DNA of 64,000 nt from Methylomonas montana (GCF_030490285.1 NZ_CP129884.1:3906001-3970000); one strand, 5' to 3'. Positions 1 to 9,786 are shown, numbered from the stretch's first letter. Notes: generated by a model from the sequence alone, not told the origin. Made by a program: numbers and translations.

Positions 1-1100
1 ACGTTCAGTTCCTTGGCCAGCGCCTTTAAGCCCCGAGAAATATCGGAAATCTGCTGCACCCTGTTTTCACCGCTGGACGGCGATTGCATCAGCTGCAAAT
101 AATCCAGCACGATCAAACCCAGCTGACCGTGCTCGCGAGTCAAGCGCCTGGCACGTGAGCGCACCTCGGTCGGCGTCAAAGCCGGCGTGTCGTCGATAAA
201 CATTTTGGTTTCGGCCAACAAGTTGATAGCCGAAGTCAGCCGCGGCCAGTCGTCGTCGTCCAACTTACCGGTCCGGACTTTGTGCTGATCGATACGACCT
301 AGCGAAGACATCATCCGCATCGCCAGCGCTTCGCCCGGCATCTCCATACTGAACACCGCCACCGGCATGCCGCTTTTCAGCGCCACGTTTTCGGCCATGT
401 TCATCGCGATAGTGGTTTTACCCATCGACGGCCGGCCGGCGACGATGATCAAATCCGACGGTTGCAGGCCGGATGTTTTTTCATCCAAATCGGTAAAACC
501 GGTGCTGGCCCCGGTAATGTCGCCGTCGAGTTCGTACAGGGTTTCGATTTTATCGACAGCCTTAGCCAGCAAGGACTTGATCGAATGGAACCCGCCTTGG
601 CCGCGTTGACGTTGCTCGGCGATTTCGAATACCTTGCGTTCGGCATTTTCGAGCAAATCGGCGGTTTCCCGGCCCTCGGTGGTAAACGCCGAATCGGAAA
701 TCTCGGTACCGACGTGAATTAATTGCCGTAACACCGAACGGTCCCGGACGATATTGGCATAAGCGACGATATTAGCGGCGCTAGGCGTATCCCGCGCCAG
801 CATACTCAAATACGCCAGCCCACCGACGTCCTGCAATTCGCCGGTGGTCTCCAACACCTCGGATAGTGTCACCACATCGAAGGGGTCTTGCTTCTCGGCT
901 AATTGGGCGATGGAACGAAAAATCAGCCGATGATCCCGGCGATAAAAGTCGTTCTCGGTCACCTTGTCGGCCACAGAATCCCAAGTTTGATTGTCCAGCA
1001 ACAAACCGCCCAACACCGATTGCTCGGCTTGGATGGAATGCGGCGGTACTTTTAAGGATTCGACGGCCTGGTCGGGAGTGAAATAATAATCTTCGGACAT
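1..1100 (-). CDS. dnaB: Replicative DNA helicase DnaB (5' part, runs off the window)
   Basis: Replicative hexameric helicase that unwinds DNA ahead of the fork. The minus-strand reading starts with MSEDYYFTPDQAVESLKVPP at 1100 and stays open to base 1, so about 366 N-terminal codons are present and the C-terminus is missing. Visible are the N-terminal DnaB domain (EQSVLGGLLLDN, then RDHRLIFRSI), the linker, and the RecA-like ATPase with Walker A GRPSMGKTT and the downstream LIVLDYLQLM segment. These are diagnostic of DnaB and no frameshift was seen. No neighbour belongs to the same pathway; the next gene is also on the minus strand, but its stop lies about 110 bases upstream. Identification is very secure. 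Confidence 0.97.
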   Translation of the reverse strand, partial: MSEDYYFTPDQAVESLKVPPHSIQAEQSVLGGLLLDNQTWDSVADKVTENDFYRRDHRLIFRSIAQLAEKQDPFDVVTLSEVLETTGELQDVGGLAYLSMLARDTPSAANIVAYANIVRDRSVLRQLIHVGTEISDSAFTTEGRETADLLENAERKVFEIAEQRQRGQGGFHSIKSLLAKAVDKIETLYELDGDITGASTGFTDLDEKTSGLQPSDLIIVAGRPSMGKTTIAMNMAENVALKSGMPVAVFSMEMPGEALAMRMMSSLGRIDQHKVRTGKLDDDDWPRLTSAINLLAETKMFIDDTPALTPTEVRSRARRLTREHGQLGLIVLDYLQLMQSPSSGENRVQQISDISRGLKALAKELN

Positions 1101-1212
1101 GGAGATATTGGGAACGGCGGGTATAAATCGGACGGGCATTATACCCTCATTTAAGCATGCCAATCCCCTGCCAGCTAAAGCGGAACAACCGGGAAGAAGC
1201 GACAGACAGGTT

Positions 1213-2451
1213 TTAATCGATCGGGCAATAGCCCTGCGCCAATTCGTAATAGCGGTCCGCGTTCGCAACCAGCTTGGCAACCACCTCGCCGTCTAACACG
1301 CCATCCTCCACCAATTGCTGGAGATGATCGATAATATCGGCCAAGTGCATGCCCTCACGATACGGCCGCGATTGCGCTAAGGCCTGAAAAATGTCGGCGA
1401 CGCTGATAATCCGGCATTCCAGCTCCAGCGATTTGCCGAGCGTCTTAAACGGATAGCCTTCGCCGCGCAGATTTTCATGATGCAAGCCGGCCCACTCAGG
1501 TATTTTGGAATCGGCAAACACCCGCTGCAGAATCCGGAAAGTATCGTAACTATGCCGCTGCATGCAGGCCCGTTCATCGGAGGTCAAGCTGCCGGGCTTA
1601 TCGATAATATCCTCGGAGACGCGCAGCTTGCCAATGTCGTGCAGCAAACCGGCAATCTCTACCTGATCCAGATCGGAACCGGCAATGCCGAAATCCGCCG
1701 CCAAACACCGAGCGATTTGCGCAACCCGTTCCGAATGTTGTTCGGTATAAGGACTCTTGGCATCGACAATCCTCGAAAACAGCCGCGCCATTTCTCGCAG
1801 AGCGGCGTAACCCAGCTCCACTTCCGCCACGTCTCGCCCAAGTTCACGTAAATCCTCGTCCAGATAATCCGGATCCATCGCCAACCAAAATGCCTGACTC
1901 CTCGCCAGCTCGGCAAATGCCGCCAACAATTCCGGCGCAAACAGACAGCCGGAATAACTTTGTAAACACTCCACGATTCGTGGCGCGGCGACCAGGATTT
2001 GTTCGCTATTCAGATAGGGTACTTGCAACACATCAATGCGATCAGCCAGGAACAACAGATTGGTGCGCAGCCGCAGTCTCTGCGACAGCGGCAATAACAA
2101 CAACTCTTCCCAGCGAGTGTGATGATAGCGTATCTCGTCTGCCAAATAAGCCAACGGCGGACATGCTTCCAAGTATTCCGCGCCCCGCAGGCAATGCGCT
2201 TCGGCGCCATCCCATTCCAGCGATTCGGTCAGTTGCCGGTGCTCGCGAATCTTGGCCACCCCGCAATCGTGCAACATGCCTGCGTAGAGAATGCTCAATC
2301 TCTCCGCCTCCGGCCAGCCGAGTTTATCGGCGATATGCCATGCCATCATCGCCACCCGTTTGCCATGCTTGACTTCGTCGATACCGACCAAATCCAATGC
2401 GCAGCTCAAAGAAATAACTGAGCGATGCAAATCGATGTGTTGACTATCCAT
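1213..2451 (-). CDS. HD-GYP domain protein, probable c-di-GMP phosphodiesterase
   Basis: A 412-residue cytoplasmic protein with two HD-type halves. The N-terminal half has a degenerate HD site (AGMLHDCGVAKIREH). The C-terminal half is a canonical HD-GYP domain with GLLHDIGKLRVSEDI, later HHENLRGEGYPF, and D/H ligands for metal. HD-GYP enzymes linearise or hydrolyse cyclic di-GMP. No receiver or membrane segment is visible. The reading frame continues 40 codons upstream, but the ATG at 2451 is preferred because a GGAG lies 8 bases before it in mRNA sense and the upstream residues are low quality. The first HD copy probably is not catalytic, since the GYP part is absent there. Confidence 0.85.
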   Translation of the reverse strand: MDSQHIDLHRSVISLSCALDLVGIDEVKHGKRVAMMAWHIADKLGWPEAERLSILYAGMLHDCGVAKIREHRQLTESLEWDGAEAHCLRGAEYLEACPPLAYLADEIRYHHTRWEELLLLPLSQRLRLRTNLLFLADRIDVLQVPYLNSEQILVAAPRIVECLQSYSGCLFAPELLAAFAELARSQAFWLAMDPDYLDEDLRELGRDVAEVELGYAALREMARLFSRIVDAKSPYTEQHSERVAQIARCLAADFGIAGSDLDQVEIAGLLHDIGKLRVSEDIIDKPGSLTSDERACMQRHSYDTFRILQRVFADSKIPEWAGLHHENLRGEGYPFKTLGKSLELECRIISVADIFQALAQSRPYREGMHLADIIDHLQQLVEDGVLDGEVVAKLVANADRYYELAQGYCPID

Positions 2452-2591
2452 AAGCTGGACTCCATGTTGAGGTGGTAGCACGATGCTACCGTACTTTAAA
2501 AGAACGGCAAAGCATGACGACGGGCTTGTGTGCCAGTAGGCAATCACAATACTCCCTATAGGCGCCCCCATGACAATTCAAAACCTCATTG

Positions 2592-2627
2592 CTGTCAAAG
2601 CTGTCAGCCTCACTGACCGAACTGTCA
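2592..2627. promoter_or_regulatory. Three CTGTCA repeats, possible activator site
   Basis: CTGTCA occurs at 2592, 2601 and 2622, with a CTGAC in inverted sense between the second and third. They lie about 65-100 bases upstream of a sigma-54-like element, where an enhancer-binding protein usually sits. The role is an inference from spacing. Confidence 0.4.
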
Positions 2628-2691
2628 GCAGCATCGTCAAAACCTTCGACACTTCACAACTAAGCTATTGATTAAATTTACTTTAAAAAGT

Positions 2692-2706
2692 TGGTTCCAT
2701 TTTTGC
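2692..2706 (+). promoter_or_regulatory. Probable sigma-54 (-24/-12) promoter of the PEP-CTERM pair
   Basis: TGGTTCCATTTTTGC has the invariant GG and GC separated by exactly 10 bases, with TGG at -24 and TTGC at -12. It predicts a start near 2718 and a leader of about 70 bases before the GTG at 2789. PEP-CTERM genes in other bacteria are often RpoN dependent with the PrsK/PrsR pair (established for the family); neither regulator is in this window. Confidence 0.5.
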
Positions 2707-2788
2707 GTAGATAAAGCCGTGCGCTATGCAACAGCAAACGTTGCGCGCGAGTTATCTATTTTTTCAGCCCCGACAAAAAGGAATCGAC

Positions 2789-3433
2789 GTGAACGCCGTA
2801 ATACCAAAATTGTACTTACCAGGATTAGTCCTCGCTGTAGCCTTGTTTACCCCATCCGCCGAATCGGCCGTATTAATCGACACTTTTTCCAAATTTCAGT
2901 ACGCAACAAATAGCTTTAGTGGTCCGCTTAGCGTGCCAGGCACTAGTTTGAGCAATCTACATAGGACACTGACAGCGACCACGTCTTCCAGCACGGCAAC
3001 TACGGAAATTGTGGTTGAAAAGGGCAAATTGAGTATCAGCAATAGTACCGATTCGACTGGTACAGCGCGCATCTTTTACAGTTTCAATACCATCGATTTC
3101 ACAACGTTCGCCGATGTGCTACTGCTTACCACCCAATTTAGCGACGCCAACTACGAAGTTGAAATGGTTGCCAACAGTACTTCAATCTTAAGTTTTCAAA
3201 ATTTGGGGGGCGTGGGCCGGCACATCGTTAGCTTCATGCAATTCTCCGATCCATCAGCCTTTAAACAATTGCATAGCCTGGAACTTAAACTACGGGGAAC
3301 CCGAGCCGCCTGGGATGCTCGCTTTAGTTCACTGACAGCGGGTAGCGCAACTGTTCCAGAACCTTCGGTAACTGCTTTACTGGCGATTGGCGTGGCAGGA
3401 ATTGCCGGCGTCGGGCGCAGAAAAATAGCGTAG
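2789..3433 (+). CDS. PEP-CTERM sorting domain protein, copy 1
   Basis: A 214-residue exported protein. A hydrophobic signal segment (LYLPGLVLAVALF) follows the N-terminus. The C-terminus carries the full tripartite sorting signal: VPEPS, a hydrophobic helix, then GRRK. Exosortase is expected to cleave such proteins for surface or biofilm-matrix display. The GTG at 2789 is preferred over the ATG at 2726 because AAGGA lies 6-7 bases before it. The body is a paralogue of the next gene (shared VEMVAN, SDPSAF/TDPAAF and AWD segments), so the pair is a tandem duplication. The specific function is unknown and no exosortase is in the window. Confidence 0.8.
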   Translation: MNAVIPKLYLPGLVLAVALFTPSAESAVLIDTFSKFQYATNSFSGPLSVPGTSLSNLHRTLTATTSSSTATTEIVVEKGKLSISNSTDSTGTARIFYSFNTIDFTTFADVLLLTTQFSDANYEVEMVANSTSILSFQNLGGVGRHIVSFMQFSDPSAFKQLHSLELKLRGTRAAWDARFSSLTAGSATVPEPSVTALLAIGVAGIAGVGRRKIA

Positions 3434-3488
3434 CTTGAATCCACCCAGATTATTCCCATTTTCAACTTTGACCGCACTGACAGCCAAA

Positions 3489-4163
3489 ATGCAAACCCAA
3501 TATTTGAAAAAATACCTCTCCTTGATACTTTTGACCATAGCCTTAGCTTTATCCAGCCAAGGCCAAGCCAATCCCCTGACGATAGACAATTTCACGCACA
3601 GTCAAACCGTATTCGACCGAGGCGATAGCACGGGAGCAAGCACCAATACGATGACAAATCTTACCGGCACCGATCTGGCAAACGCATCCAGAACCTTTAT
3701 CGCCGAAGCAACTGTCGATAGCTTTGCCAACAAAGAAGAAATCGTTTCCGGCGAAAGCTTACTAAAAATCTCTAATGCTGCAGGCTCTGCGGGAACCGCC
3801 TCCATCTTGTGGAGTTTCGATCCCATCAACCTAAATACCCACGGTAACGCAATCTTGCTAAAAGTGCTGGCAATCGATCTTAACGTCAATGTAGAAATGG
3901 TGGCTAACGACACCTCAAGTTCCGGCGTAAAAATCTTTGGTGCCACCACTGATTTCCTTGTGAACTTCAACGATTTTACTGACCCAGCCGCGTTTGCAAA
4001 CCTTCATCGCTTTCGCTTGAATTTCACCGGCCCAGAGGCATGGGACGGACAATTTCAGCTACTGGCGACCACAACCCCAGTGCCGATACCTGCTGCATTT
4101 TCCTTAATGGGTTCCGCTCTATTAGGTTTCATCGCGGCATCCCGCAGAAAAATGACTTTGTAG
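3489..4163 (+). CDS. PEP-CTERM/VPxPA-type sorting domain protein, copy 2
   Basis: A 225-residue exported protein with signal segment KKYLSLILLTIALALSS and a C-terminal sorting signal. Here the motif reads VPIPAAFSL instead of VPEP, followed by a hydrophobic stretch and SRRK. It starts 55 bases after copy 1 and is probably co-transcribed. Sequence parallels with copy 1 run along the whole length (ISNAAGSAGTASILWSFD against ISNSTDSTGTARIFYSFN). The frame is open further upstream from a TTG, but the ATG at 3489 places the signal peptide correctly. Its Shine-Dalgarno sequence is weak, suggesting translational coupling. Function beyond surface sorting is unknown. Confidence 0.75.
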   Translation: MQTQYLKKYLSLILLTIALALSSQGQANPLTIDNFTHSQTVFDRGDSTGASTNTMTNLTGTDLANASRTFIAEATVDSFANKEEIVSGESLLKISNAAGSAGTASILWSFDPINLNTHGNAILLKVLAIDLNVNVEMVANDTSSSGVKIFGATTDFLVNFNDFTDPAAFANLHRFRLNFTGPEAWDGQFQLLATTTPVPIPAAFSLMGSALLGFIAASRRKMTL

Positions 4164-4331
4164 CCATCCCCGACACCGACGGCAGAATATTATCCGACCA
4201 TCATCATTTAAATTAGCCAGCACCAACAGCACTCCCCCACCGGCCTGCCGCAATCTGGCAACCCCCGCGGGCATGGACCAAATCCGGCTGACAAGGCACA
4301 ATAGCCTGCTATTTAACGCCCTTCGTCGCTC

Positions 4332-7300
4332 ATGCTCGCACTTCTGGTCCGTTTTTCCATCCGTTATTCCGGCATCGTCGTCGCCTTGGCGCTGCTGCTG
4401 TTTGCTTACGGGATTTACCATCTAGCCAACGCCGGCCTGGATATTTTTCCGGAATTCGCCCCCAAGCAAGTCATCATCCAGACCGAAGCGCCCGGCCTGG
4501 CCGCTGAACAAGTGGAAGTGCTAGTCACTCAACAAATCGAAAACTCCATCAGCGGCTTGATTGGCTTGCAAACCCTACGCTCGCAGTCAATCCAGGGTTT
4601 GTCCATCGTCACCGCTACGTTTAATGAAAACAGCGATGTCTACCGTAACCGGCAATTAGTCAGCGAACGCTTAAACAGCCTAGGCCAGCGCTTGCCGGCC
4701 GGCGTGGGCACGCCGGTAGCTGTGCCCTTGTCATCCTCCTCGGCCACGGTGTTAACCATCGGCTTGAGTTCGGACAGCAAAACATTGATGGAACTGCGCA
4801 GCCTGGTGGACTGGACGCTGGTACCGCGTCTGTTGGCTGTGCCCGGCGTGGCCGACGTCAATGTGTTCGGCGGCGACATTCAGCAATTGCAGGTGCAATT
4901 GCAACCGGCAGCCTTACAACGTTTTAATCTGTCGATAGACGACATCGTCAACGCGGCGGCCGGCGCAGCGGAGATGAACGGCGCCGGTTTCATCGAAAAC
5001 GCTAACCAGCGGTTTACGCTGCAAATCAGCGGCCAGCCGGCCAATCCCGAGCAGTTCAAACAACTGATCGTCAAACGCCAGGACGGCATGAACGTGACCT
5101 TGGCTGACGTCGCACAGATCGGTTATGCGCCGGAACCGCCCATCGGCGCGGCGCAGATTATGGGCAAGCCTGGCATCGTGATGATGGTGATCGGCCAGTA
5201 CGGCGCCAACACCTTGTCGGTGTCGCGGCAGGTTGAAGCGGTTCTGGACGAGTTCCAACCCATCTTCAACCAGCAGGCCGTGGATTTCTACTCACATTTG
5301 TTCCGGCCGGCCGATTACATCGAAACTTCCGTGCATAATCTGTCCGGACATTTACTGGTCGGCGGCCTATTCGTACTGGCGGTGCTGTATGTGTTTTTAT
5401 TCAATCTGCGTAGCGCCTTTATTGCCGCCACCGCGATTCCGTTGTCGCTGCTGACCGCCGCGCTGGTACTGCTGGAATGCGGCGTCAATCTGAACATCAT
5501 GGTGTTGGGCGGGTTGGCGATTGCGCTGGGCGAGGTGGTGGACGACGCCATCATCGATACCGAAAACATCTTTAGACGCCTGCGCGAAAACCGCTTAAAA
5601 ATTTTCCCGGATAGCGCAGAAACCGTGATTTATCACGCTTCGCTGGAGGTGCGCAGTTCAGTGGTTTATGCCAGCTTCATCGTTGCCTTGGTGTTTGTGC
5701 CATTGTTGACGCTGGACGGCGTCAGCGGCCGGCTGTTCGCGCCGCTGGGCGTATCCTATATTCTAGCGATTTTAATGTCGCTATTGGTCGCACTCACGCT
5801 GACGCCGGCGCTGTGCCATTTGCTGTTTCGTAACAAACTACCGGACGACAGCGATCCGCCCGTGTTACGCCGGCTTAAACCGCTGTATGCCCGACAATTG
5901 CTCTGGACAATAAGGCATTTCAAAACAGTGGCGATAGTGGGCGTGCTTGCCTGCCTGATCGGCATCGCCGCCTTTCTGCGCTTGGAGCATAAGTTTCTGC
6001 CGGAACTGCGCGAGGGCCATTTCATCGTCCACACCGCCAGTGTGCCAGGTACTTCCTTACAGGAATCGATCCGCGTCGGTAGCCTGCTGACCGGGCAGAT
6101 CATGGCTATCGACGGCGTGGAATCGGTGTCGCAATGGGCCGGCCGCGCCGAACGCGGCGCCGATACCTACGGCAGCCATTACAGCGAATACGAAGTACGT
6201 CTAAAGCCCTTATCCGGACAGGATCAGCAGCAAGTGTTGGACAGTCTGCGCGAGATACTGGCGCAATTCCCCGGCATCAATTACGAAGCCAACACCTTTT
6301 TGACCGAGCGGGTCGACGAAACCATTTCCGGTTACACCTCGCCGGTGGTGGTGAATATCTACGGCAACGATCTAGCCGAACTGGACCGCAAGGCCCAACA
6401 ACTGGCAACACTGATCAACACCATCTCTGGCGCGGAAGATGTGCAACTGCGCTCGCCGCCAGCCACGGCCTTACTCCAAGTCGAGTTGAACCTGGAGCAG
6501 TTAAAGTTTCGCGGCATCAGCCCAGCACAAGTGATGACCGCACTACAAACCGCTTACGAGGGCCGCATCGTTGGCAAAAGTCTGCAAGGCAACCGGATTT
6601 TCAATGTTGCCGTGGCATTGGCGCCGGAATGGCGCAGCCAACCCGATTATTTAGCACAGCTGCCGCTAAAAAATAGCGAAGGCCAGCGGGTGCTGCTCGG
6701 CGAAGTGGCCGAGATTCGCCACGGCGAAGGCCGCTATAACATCTTGCATCAAGGCGCGCAACGCATCCAGACCGTCACCTGCAAGGTCGAAGACCGCGAT
6801 ATGGACGCGTTCATGACGGAACTGAAACAACGGGTACAAAACGAAATGAGCTGGCGCGACGGTAGTTATCCGGAATTCATCGGCGCGGCGCTGGAACAAG
6901 CCAAAGCCCGTGAGACGCTGATCATCCACGCCTTACTGGCCGGTGCCGGCGTGCTGATTTTTGTATTCATCGCGTTGGGTAGCCTGCGACATATGCTGCT
7001 GACTTTGCTGAACCTGCCGTTTGCATTGCTGGGCGGGGTGGCAGCGGTAGTCATCACCGACGCCACCTTGTCGGTCGGTTCCTTCGTCGGCTTTATCACG
7101 CTATTTGGCATCACCGTGCGCAACTGCATCATGCTGATCTCACATTACCAGCATTTGATCGAACTGGAAGGCCAGGATTGGTCCACTGAAACCTTGATTC
7201 GCGGCGCCCAGGAACGCCTGCCGGCCATCCTGATGACCGCGCTAGTTACCGCGCTGGCCATGCTGCCGATTGCGATAGGCAGCGATAATCCGGGCCGGGA

Positions 7301-7430
7301 AATCATGGGACCGATGGCTGCCATCATCATCGGCGGTTTGGCCTCTTCGACTGTGTTGAACTTGTTGCTGTTGCCGGCGATTTTGCAGCGATATGGCAGG
7401 TTTGAAGTGGCGCTTGATAAGCAGGTTTAG
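4332..7430 (+). CDS. RND efflux pump inner-membrane subunit, CzcA/CusA-like
   Basis: A 1032-residue proton-driven transporter of the RND superfamily, close in length to CzcA/CusA. It has an N-terminal transmembrane helix, a periplasmic porter domain (IFPEFAPKQVIIQTEAPGL), a central membrane block with GEVVDDAIIDTENI in TM4, a second porter domain, and a C-terminal block (GSFVGFITLFGITVRN). TM4 has the VDDAIIDTEN arrangement typical of the heavy-metal subfamily, but the substrate cannot be read from this. No adaptor or outer-membrane partner is adjacent; an orphan adaptor occurs near 34.1-35.1 kb. No clear Shine-Dalgarno sequence precedes the ATG. Confidence 0.85.
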   Translation: MLALLVRFSIRYSGIVVALALLLFAYGIYHLANAGLDIFPEFAPKQVIIQTEAPGLAAEQVEVLVTQQIENSISGLIGLQTLRSQSIQGLSIVTATFNENSDVYRNRQLVSERLNSLGQRLPAGVGTPVAVPLSSSSATVLTIGLSSDSKTLMELRSLVDWTLVPRLLAVPGVADVNVFGGDIQQLQVQLQPAALQRFNLSIDDIVNAAAGAAEMNGAGFIENANQRFTLQISGQPANPEQFKQLIVKRQDGMNVTLADVAQIGYAPEPPIGAAQIMGKPGIVMMVIGQYGANTLSVSRQVEAVLDEFQPIFNQQAVDFYSHLFRPADYIETSVHNLSGHLLVGGLFVLAVLYVFLFNLRSAFIAATAIPLSLLTAALVLLECGVNLNIMVLGGLAIALGEVVDDAIIDTENIFRRLRENRLKIFPDSAETVIYHASLEVRSSVVYASFIVALVFVPLLTLDGVSGRLFAPLGVSYILAILMSLLVALTLTPALCHLLFRNKLPDDSDPPVLRRLKPLYARQLLWTIRHFKTVAIVGVLACLIGIAAFLRLEHKFLPELREGHFIVHTASVPGTSLQESIRVGSLLTGQIMAIDGVESVSQWAGRAERGADTYGSHYSEYEVRLKPLSGQDQQQVLDSLREILAQFPGINYEANTFLTERVDETISGYTSPVVVNIYGNDLAELDRKAQQLATLINTISGAEDVQLRSPPATALLQVELNLEQLKFRGISPAQVMTALQTAYEGRIVGKSLQGNRIFNVAVALAPEWRSQPDYLAQLPLKNSEGQRVLLGEVAEIRHGEGRYNILHQGAQRIQTVTCKVEDRDMDAFMTELKQRVQNEMSWRDGSYPEFIGAALEQAKARETLIIHALLAGAGVLIFVFIALGSLRHMLLTLLNLPFALLGGVAAVVITDATLSVGSFVGFITLFGITVRNCIMLISHYQHLIELEGQDWSTETLIRGAQERLPAILMTALVTALAMLPIAIGSDNPGREIMGPMAAIIIGGLASSTVLNLLLLPAILQRYGRFEVALDKQV

Positions 7431-7464
7431 ATCCAGCCAAATAACGCAAGTGCTTGTTTATGGG

Positions 7465-9786
7465 TTAAATATGCCGCGCCGCCGCAATTACAGCCTGCCC
7501 CAGAGCCAACCCGCCGTCGTTCATTGGATAATGTTGCGGCGACAATACGGTTTTATCGTGTTGGCGCAATTGATCGCTAACCGCTTCCAACAACAAACGG
7601 TTTTGAAATACGCCGCCGCTTAAGACGATGCTATTCGCGCCGGTTTGGCGACTCAAGCCATTCATCACATCGACGGTCGCGACAGCCAAGCTGTGGTGAA
7701 TGCGGGCGGCGATGCGAGTTTTGTCGGTGCCGCATTTGAGATCATTCAGCACCGCTAACCAGAGGCCCTGCCAGCTTAACACCGCCAAAGCGCCGCTAGA
7801 GTCGATAGACCAGGCTTGCGGGTAAGGCCGTTCTTCGGCAAATAGCGGCGTCGCCAAAACTTCCAACGTAATCGCAGCTTGGCCTTCGTAATCGACCCGA
7901 TCCGCATGTAAACCTAATGCGGCGGCAAATGCGTCGAACCAGCGCCCGCAGGAGCTGCCGAGTGGCGAGTTGAGTTTCTTATCGATCATCGCGTCCAGCG
8001 TTGCCAAAGGTTTGCCTGCCAACCACTGCATGACTTCCAAGTCCGCATAATCTCGCTGTAAAGCTTGCCAATCGAAATAATACCGTAGTTGCGCGTAAGT
8101 ATTACGCCAAGGTTCGCGCATCGCCTGCGTACCGCCGGGCAAAGCGATGGGCTGAAAATGTCCCAGTCGGGTGTAACCGCGGTAATCACCCAACAAAAAT
8201 TCGCCGCCCCATAATTCGCTGTTCTCGCCCATCCCCAGGCCGTCGAAGATCGCCGCCAATACCGGCGGTGCATCCAGCCCCACGCCATGCTCCGCCAGAC
8301 AAGCCGCCAGATGAGCGTGATGATGCTGGGCGCTGACTAATTCGGCCACTTCGGTCGCCGCCAAAGTATGGCCGTATTGGGTCGACAGATAGCCAGGATG
8401 CTTGTCGACAACAATCCGATCGGGACAAAAGTCGTTAAGCTTTCGGTACAAATCGATGGCTTGCCGGTAGTCTTGTTGCACGGCGGCGCTTTCCAAATCG
8501 CCGATATGCTGGCTGACAATGGCCTGGCCATTTTTCAGCAAGCAAAAACTGTTTTTTAATTCACCGCCCATCGCCAAAGTATTTCCGGATTCTTCAAAAC
8601 CCTTTGGCAATCTTAATGCCTCCGGGCTATAGCCGCGCGCGCGGCGCAGCATACGCATCTTGCCGTCCATCAATCGCACTACCGAATCGTCCAGCCGATT
8701 GACGATATCGCGGTCGTGCAGCAACCAATAATCGGCAATGCCCGCCAGTTTTTCCCGCACCTCGGCGTTATCGGTGCATTGCGGTTCGTCGCTGACATTG
8801 CCTGAGGTCAACACGATAGGCGCATCCAGCTCCTGCATCAGCAAACTGTGGAGCGGCGTATACGGGAGCATGAAACCCAGCTTGTCGTCATCCGGTGCAA
8901 CACCAGGCGCTAACGATTCGCCTTGCGCTTGCAACAGCACGATAGGCGCGGTGTGATGCTGCAAGACTGACAGTTCCTGAGAGTTGATAAGCGCATAACG
9001 GCTTACCATAGATGCATCCCTTGCCAGCAACGCAAGCGGTTTGGCGTAACGACGCTTGCGCTGTCTGAGCATATCGACGGCCTCGGCATTACTCGCGTCG
9101 CAAGCCAGATGAAAACCGCCCAGACCCTTGATGGCGACTATAAAGCCTTGGCGAAGCATCTCGGCAGATTGGCTAATTGGATCGTCCATGGCTCCCATGC
9201 TCTGCGTGGGAACGATAAGCGCTTCCAGCCATAACTTCGGCCCACAAACAGGACAACAATTGGCCTGAGCGTGAAAGCGCCTGTCGGCAGGATCGTCGTA
9301 TTCCTGCTTACATTGCGGGCACATTGCAAACGCCGCCATGCTGGTATGACCACGGTCGTACGGCACGCTGCGCACAATGGACAGACGCGGGCCGCAATGG
9401 GTACAGTTGGTAAACGGGTAGCGGTAACGGCGATTATCGGGATCGGCTATTTCGGCCAGACATTCCGGGCAGGTGGCGGCATCGGCGGCTATTGGGGTAT
9501 CGATACCATCGCTCCGACTGGCGACGATCTGAAATTCGCTGGGCGCGACGCCGGCTAATTCTTCGATTTCCAAGCCTTCCAAGCGCGCTAGAGGCGGCAA
9601 CTGCAGAGGTATTTGCTCGATAAAAACATTTAGATCCTGCTCTTCGCCGAACGCACGAATCATCACCCCTTCGCCATCATTCCATACCGAGCCGGTCAGG
9701 CGGTGTTGGCGCGCCAGATGCCAGATCGCCGGCCGAAAGCCGACGCCCTGCACCACGCCGCGAACTCGAATCGCCTTGCCGGGCAT
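7465..9786 (-). CDS. hypF: Carbamoyltransferase HypF, hydrogenase cyanide ligand synthesis
   Basis: A 773-residue maturation enzyme that activates carbamoyl phosphate and passes the carbamoyl group to the HypE C-terminal cysteine, the first step toward the CN ligands of the [NiFe] site. Domains in order: acylphosphatase-like (RVRGVVQGVGFRP), two zinc fingers (CPEC...CTHC and CPQC...CPVC, about residues 106-180), a YrdC-like domain, and a Kae1-like C-terminus with HHAHLAACLAEHG and LSGGVFQN. The frame is open 174 codons upstream inside hypE, but the ATG at 9786 starts the acylphosphatase domain exactly and overlaps the hypE stop by one base (TGATG). Confidence 0.96.
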   Translation of the reverse strand: MPGKAIRVRGVVQGVGFRPAIWHLARQHRLTGSVWNDGEGVMIRAFGEEQDLNVFIEQIPLQLPPLARLEGLEIEELAGVAPSEFQIVASRSDGIDTPIAADAATCPECLAEIADPDNRRYRYPFTNCTHCGPRLSIVRSVPYDRGHTSMAAFAMCPQCKQEYDDPADRRFHAQANCCPVCGPKLWLEALIVPTQSMGAMDDPISQSAEMLRQGFIVAIKGLGGFHLACDASNAEAVDMLRQRKRRYAKPLALLARDASMVSRYALINSQELSVLQHHTAPIVLLQAQGESLAPGVAPDDDKLGFMLPYTPLHSLLMQELDAPIVLTSGNVSDEPQCTDNAEVREKLAGIADYWLLHDRDIVNRLDDSVVRLMDGKMRMLRRARGYSPEALRLPKGFEESGNTLAMGGELKNSFCLLKNGQAIVSQHIGDLESAAVQQDYRQAIDLYRKLNDFCPDRIVVDKHPGYLSTQYGHTLAATEVAELVSAQHHHAHLAACLAEHGVGLDAPPVLAAIFDGLGMGENSELWGGEFLLGDYRGYTRLGHFQPIALPGGTQAMREPWRNTYAQLRYYFDWQALQRDYADLEVMQWLAGKPLATLDAMIDKKLNSPLGSSCGRWFDAFAAALGLHADRVDYEGQAAITLEVLATPLFAEERPYPQAWSIDSSGALAVLSWQGLWLAVLNDLKCGTDKTRIAARIHHSLAVATVDVMNGLSRQTGANSIVLSGGVFQNRLLLEAVSDQLRQHDKTVLSPQHYPMNDGGLALGQAVIAAARHI

